NCBI RefSeq assembly: GCF_001854405.1
Contig: NZ_CP017718.1
Coordinates: 372,001-436,000, forward strand
DNA from: Hyphomonas sp. Mor2
GTDB lineage: Bacteria; Pseudomonadota; Alphaproteobacteria; Caulobacterales; Hyphomonadaceae
DNA: 64,000 bases
Direction of reading: 5' to 3'
Both the position numbers and the translations under genes were made by a program. This document shows positions 62,374 to 64,000 of this stretch, piece after piece (within the stretch, counting starts at the first letter, position 1; each line of letters starts with the position of its first letter). Under the pieces are notes generated by a model, which ran no database searches, was not told the DNA's origin, and saw only the letters and a program-made list of their open reading frames with translations.

Positions 62374-64000
62374 TCCGCCGCCCGCACACCGTCGCCTTCA
62401 TCGCCAAGCGCTTCCAGCATCGCCACCGCGCAATCAGCAATCACGCTGCCGGGCGGGAAGATGGCCACGGCACCTGCCGCATAGAGGGCATCAAAGTCCT
62501 GCGGTGGGATCACGCCGCCGACCATGATCTTGGTCGCCGCAGCGCCTTCATTGCCGAGCGCGCGTTTCAGCTCGGGCACCAGTGTCAGGTGACCGGCCGC
62601 GAGTGACGAGGCGGCGACAATGTCCACGCCTGCAGCGCGCGCATCCTTGGCGGCTTCTTCCGGGGTCTGGAAGAGGGGGCCGATCTCGACCTCCCAGCCG
62701 AGATCCATCAGCGCCGAGGCAACGACCTTCTGGCCGCGATCATGGCCGTCCTGGCCCATCTTGGCGATGTAGATTTTCGGGCGGCGGCCATGTTTGGCCT
62801 CGAATGCCTCGGCCAGGCCGGTGGCTTCCTTGGCGCGTTCGGTGGTCTTCACCCCAGCGCCATAGACGCCTTTGATCGAGCGGATAACCGCCTTGTGGCG
62901 GCCCTGGCTGCGCTCAACCGCTTCAGAGATTTCGCCGACCGTCGCCTTGGCGCGCGCGGCATCGACGGCCAGCGCCAGCAGGTTGCCTTCGGTGCCAGCC
63001 GCAGCGGTGGCGATCGCATCGAGCTTGGCTTCGACTTCGGCCTGGTCGCGGTCCGACTTCAGGCGCGCCAGCTTGTCGAGCTGCATCCGGCGGACAGTGG
63101 CATTGTCGACTTTCAGGACCGGGACTTCCTCTTCCTCGTCGAGCAGGAATTTGTTGACGCCGACCACGGTCTGTTCGCCGCTATCGATACGGGCCTGAGT
63201 GTTGGCCGCCGCTTCTTCGATGCGCAGTTTCGGAATGCCTTCCTCAATCGCTTTGCGCATCCCGCCCAGTTTCTCGACCTCAGCAATATGTTCCAGCGCC
63301 TTGGCGGCGAGGTCGTGGGTCAGGCGCTCGACATAATAAGAGCCGCCCCACGGGTCGATGGTCTGCGCGGCGCCGGCTTCCTGTTGCAGAAAGAGCTGCG
63401 TGTTGCGTGCGATCCGAGCCGAAAAATCGGTCGGCAGGGCGAGCGCTTCGTCGAACGCGTTTGTGTGCAGGCTCTGGGTCTGCCCGCCCGCCGCGGCGAT
63501 GGCTTCGAGGCAGGTGCGGACGACATTGTTGTAGACATCCTGCGCGGTCAGCGACCAACCAGAGGTCTGCGAGTGTGTGCGCAGCGAGGTGGATTTGGAA
63601 TTCTTCGGCGAGAATTCCTCGCTGACCAGTTTCGCCCAGATCAGACGCGCAGCCCGCATCTTGGCGACCTCCATGAACGTGTTCATGCCAATCGCCCAGA
63701 AGAAGCTGAGGCGCGGGGCGAACGCATCGACATCGAGGCCTGCGGCGACGCCCGCACGAATGTATTCGATGCCGTCTGCGATCGTGTAGGCGAGCTCCAG
63801 ATCCGCCGTCGCTCCGGCTTCCTGCATGTGATAGCCGGAAATCGAGATCGAGTTGAATTTCGGCATGTTCTGCGAGGTATAGGCAAAGATGTCCGAAATG
63901 ATCCGCATGCTCGGCTTGGGCGGATAGATATAGGTGTTGCGGACCATGAACTCTTTCAGAATGTCGTTCTGAATGGTGCCCGCGAGCTTTTCTGGCCCGA
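62370..64000 (-). CDS. scpA: methylmalonyl-CoA mutase, partial
   Basis: The frame stays open beyond the right edge ([16 protein letters not shown] continues upstream), so the N-terminal third is missing. The TIM-barrel substrate part has [31 protein letters not shown] and [13 protein letters not shown]. The C-terminal cobalamin domain has [15 protein letters not shown] with the lower-ligand His, then [13 protein letters not shown]. It interconverts methylmalonyl-CoA and succinyl-CoA in propionyl-CoA use. A single-chain homodimeric form is likely. Confidence 0.95.
   Translation of the reverse strand, partial: GPEKLAGTIQNDILKEFMVRNTYIYPPKPSMRIISDIFAYTSQNMPKFNSISISGYHMQEAGATADLELAYTIADGIEYIRAGVAAGLDVDAFAPRLSFFWAIGMNTFMEVAKMRAARLIWAKLVSEEFSPKNSKSTSLRTHSQTSGWSLTAQDVYNNVVRTCLEAIAAAGGQTQSLHTNAFDEALALPTDFSARIARNTQLFLQQEAGAAQTIDPWGGSYYVERLTHDLAAKALEHIAEVEKLGGMRKAIEEGIPKLRIEEAAANTQARIDSGEQTVVGVNKFLLDEEEEVPVLKVDNATVRRMQLDKLARLKSDRDQAEVEAKLDAIATAAAGTEGNLLALAVDAARAKATVGEISEAVERSQGRHKAVIRSIKGVYGAGVKTTERAKEATGLAEAFEAKHGRRPKIYIAKMGQDGHDRGQKVVASALMDLGWEVEIGPLFQTPEEAAKDARAAGVDIVAASSLAAGHLTLVPELKRALGNEGAAATKIMVGGVIPPQDFDALYAAGAVAIFPPGSVIADCAVAMLEALGDEGDGVRAAE

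Overview
The window is chromosomal DNA of an alphaproteobacterium, most likely of the order Caulobacterales (Hyphomonadaceae or Maricaulaceae type). The signs are a GC-rich, densely packed gene layout, a 5-aminolevulinate synthase (hemA), a MucR/Ros regulator, an SpmX-like polar muramidase-domain protein, a CBP3-type cytochrome bc1 chaperone, remains of an RcGTA-type gene transfer agent, and the block glyA-nrdR-ribD-ribE-ribBA-ribH-nusB-thiL-hppA. No rRNA, CRISPR array or complete insertion sequence is visible. Two tRNAs (Pro-GGG and Leu-UAA) are present.

Layout. 1-3953: a partial NmrA-type reductase divergent from an AraC regulator, a tetR-plsC pair, and an HD-domain oxygenase-like protein. 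4101-7148: yajC-secD-secF. 7156-11104: an orphan Hpt protein, NAD kinase, a class II aldolase, hemA behind two strong inverted repeats, and mucR. 11315-21032: glyA, nrdR, the riboflavin genes, nusB, thiL and a K+-independent proton-pumping pyrophosphatase. The riboflavin run has been opened twice, by a divergent marR/DUF1330 pair and by a GIY-YIG nuclease gene bracketed by perfect 25-bp inverted repeats. 21158-26358: a GH16 glycanase, bamE, a CBP3-type chaperone, plsX-fabH, ihfA, a MerR regulator and tRNA-Pro. 26439-34729: a TonB-dependent receptor, tRNA-Leu, a MAPEG protein, mgtE, spmX and a patatin with a cyclic-nucleotide-binding domain. 34875-40774: leucine catabolism (mccB, liuC-like, mccA) with two secreted EF-hand proteins between them.

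40775-45975 is the accessory region. A mosaic of palindromes includes a second inverted pair of the 25-bp repeat. It leads into gene transfer agent remains: a small-terminase candidate and an intact large terminase, then on the opposite strand a ParA ATPase with an unknown 142-aa partner, then a portal gene fragment joined out of frame to the C-terminal part of the gp15 tail-tip gene. The capsid and tail genes that normally lie between them are gone.

46011-64000: a CbpA-like DnaJ protein, a PepSY protein with an OmpR-type two-component system, ccmE, a hydrolase-OsmC fusion, and a Do-type protease with a second two-component system and glnE. After these come a four-EF-hand protein with an ECF sigma/anti-sigma/heavy-metal-sensor-like module, a GFA protein, a REPIN-like doublet, an amidase, a methyltransferase and methylmalonyl-CoA mutase (cut by the window edge). 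Propionyl-CoA metabolism through the mutase fits the branched-chain catabolism genes.

Best leads: the GIY-YIG gene with perfect inverted 25-bp ends and dispersed copies of those ends; the decayed gene transfer agent carrying a ParA/partner module; and the SpmX homologue whose muramidase site keeps only the Glu.
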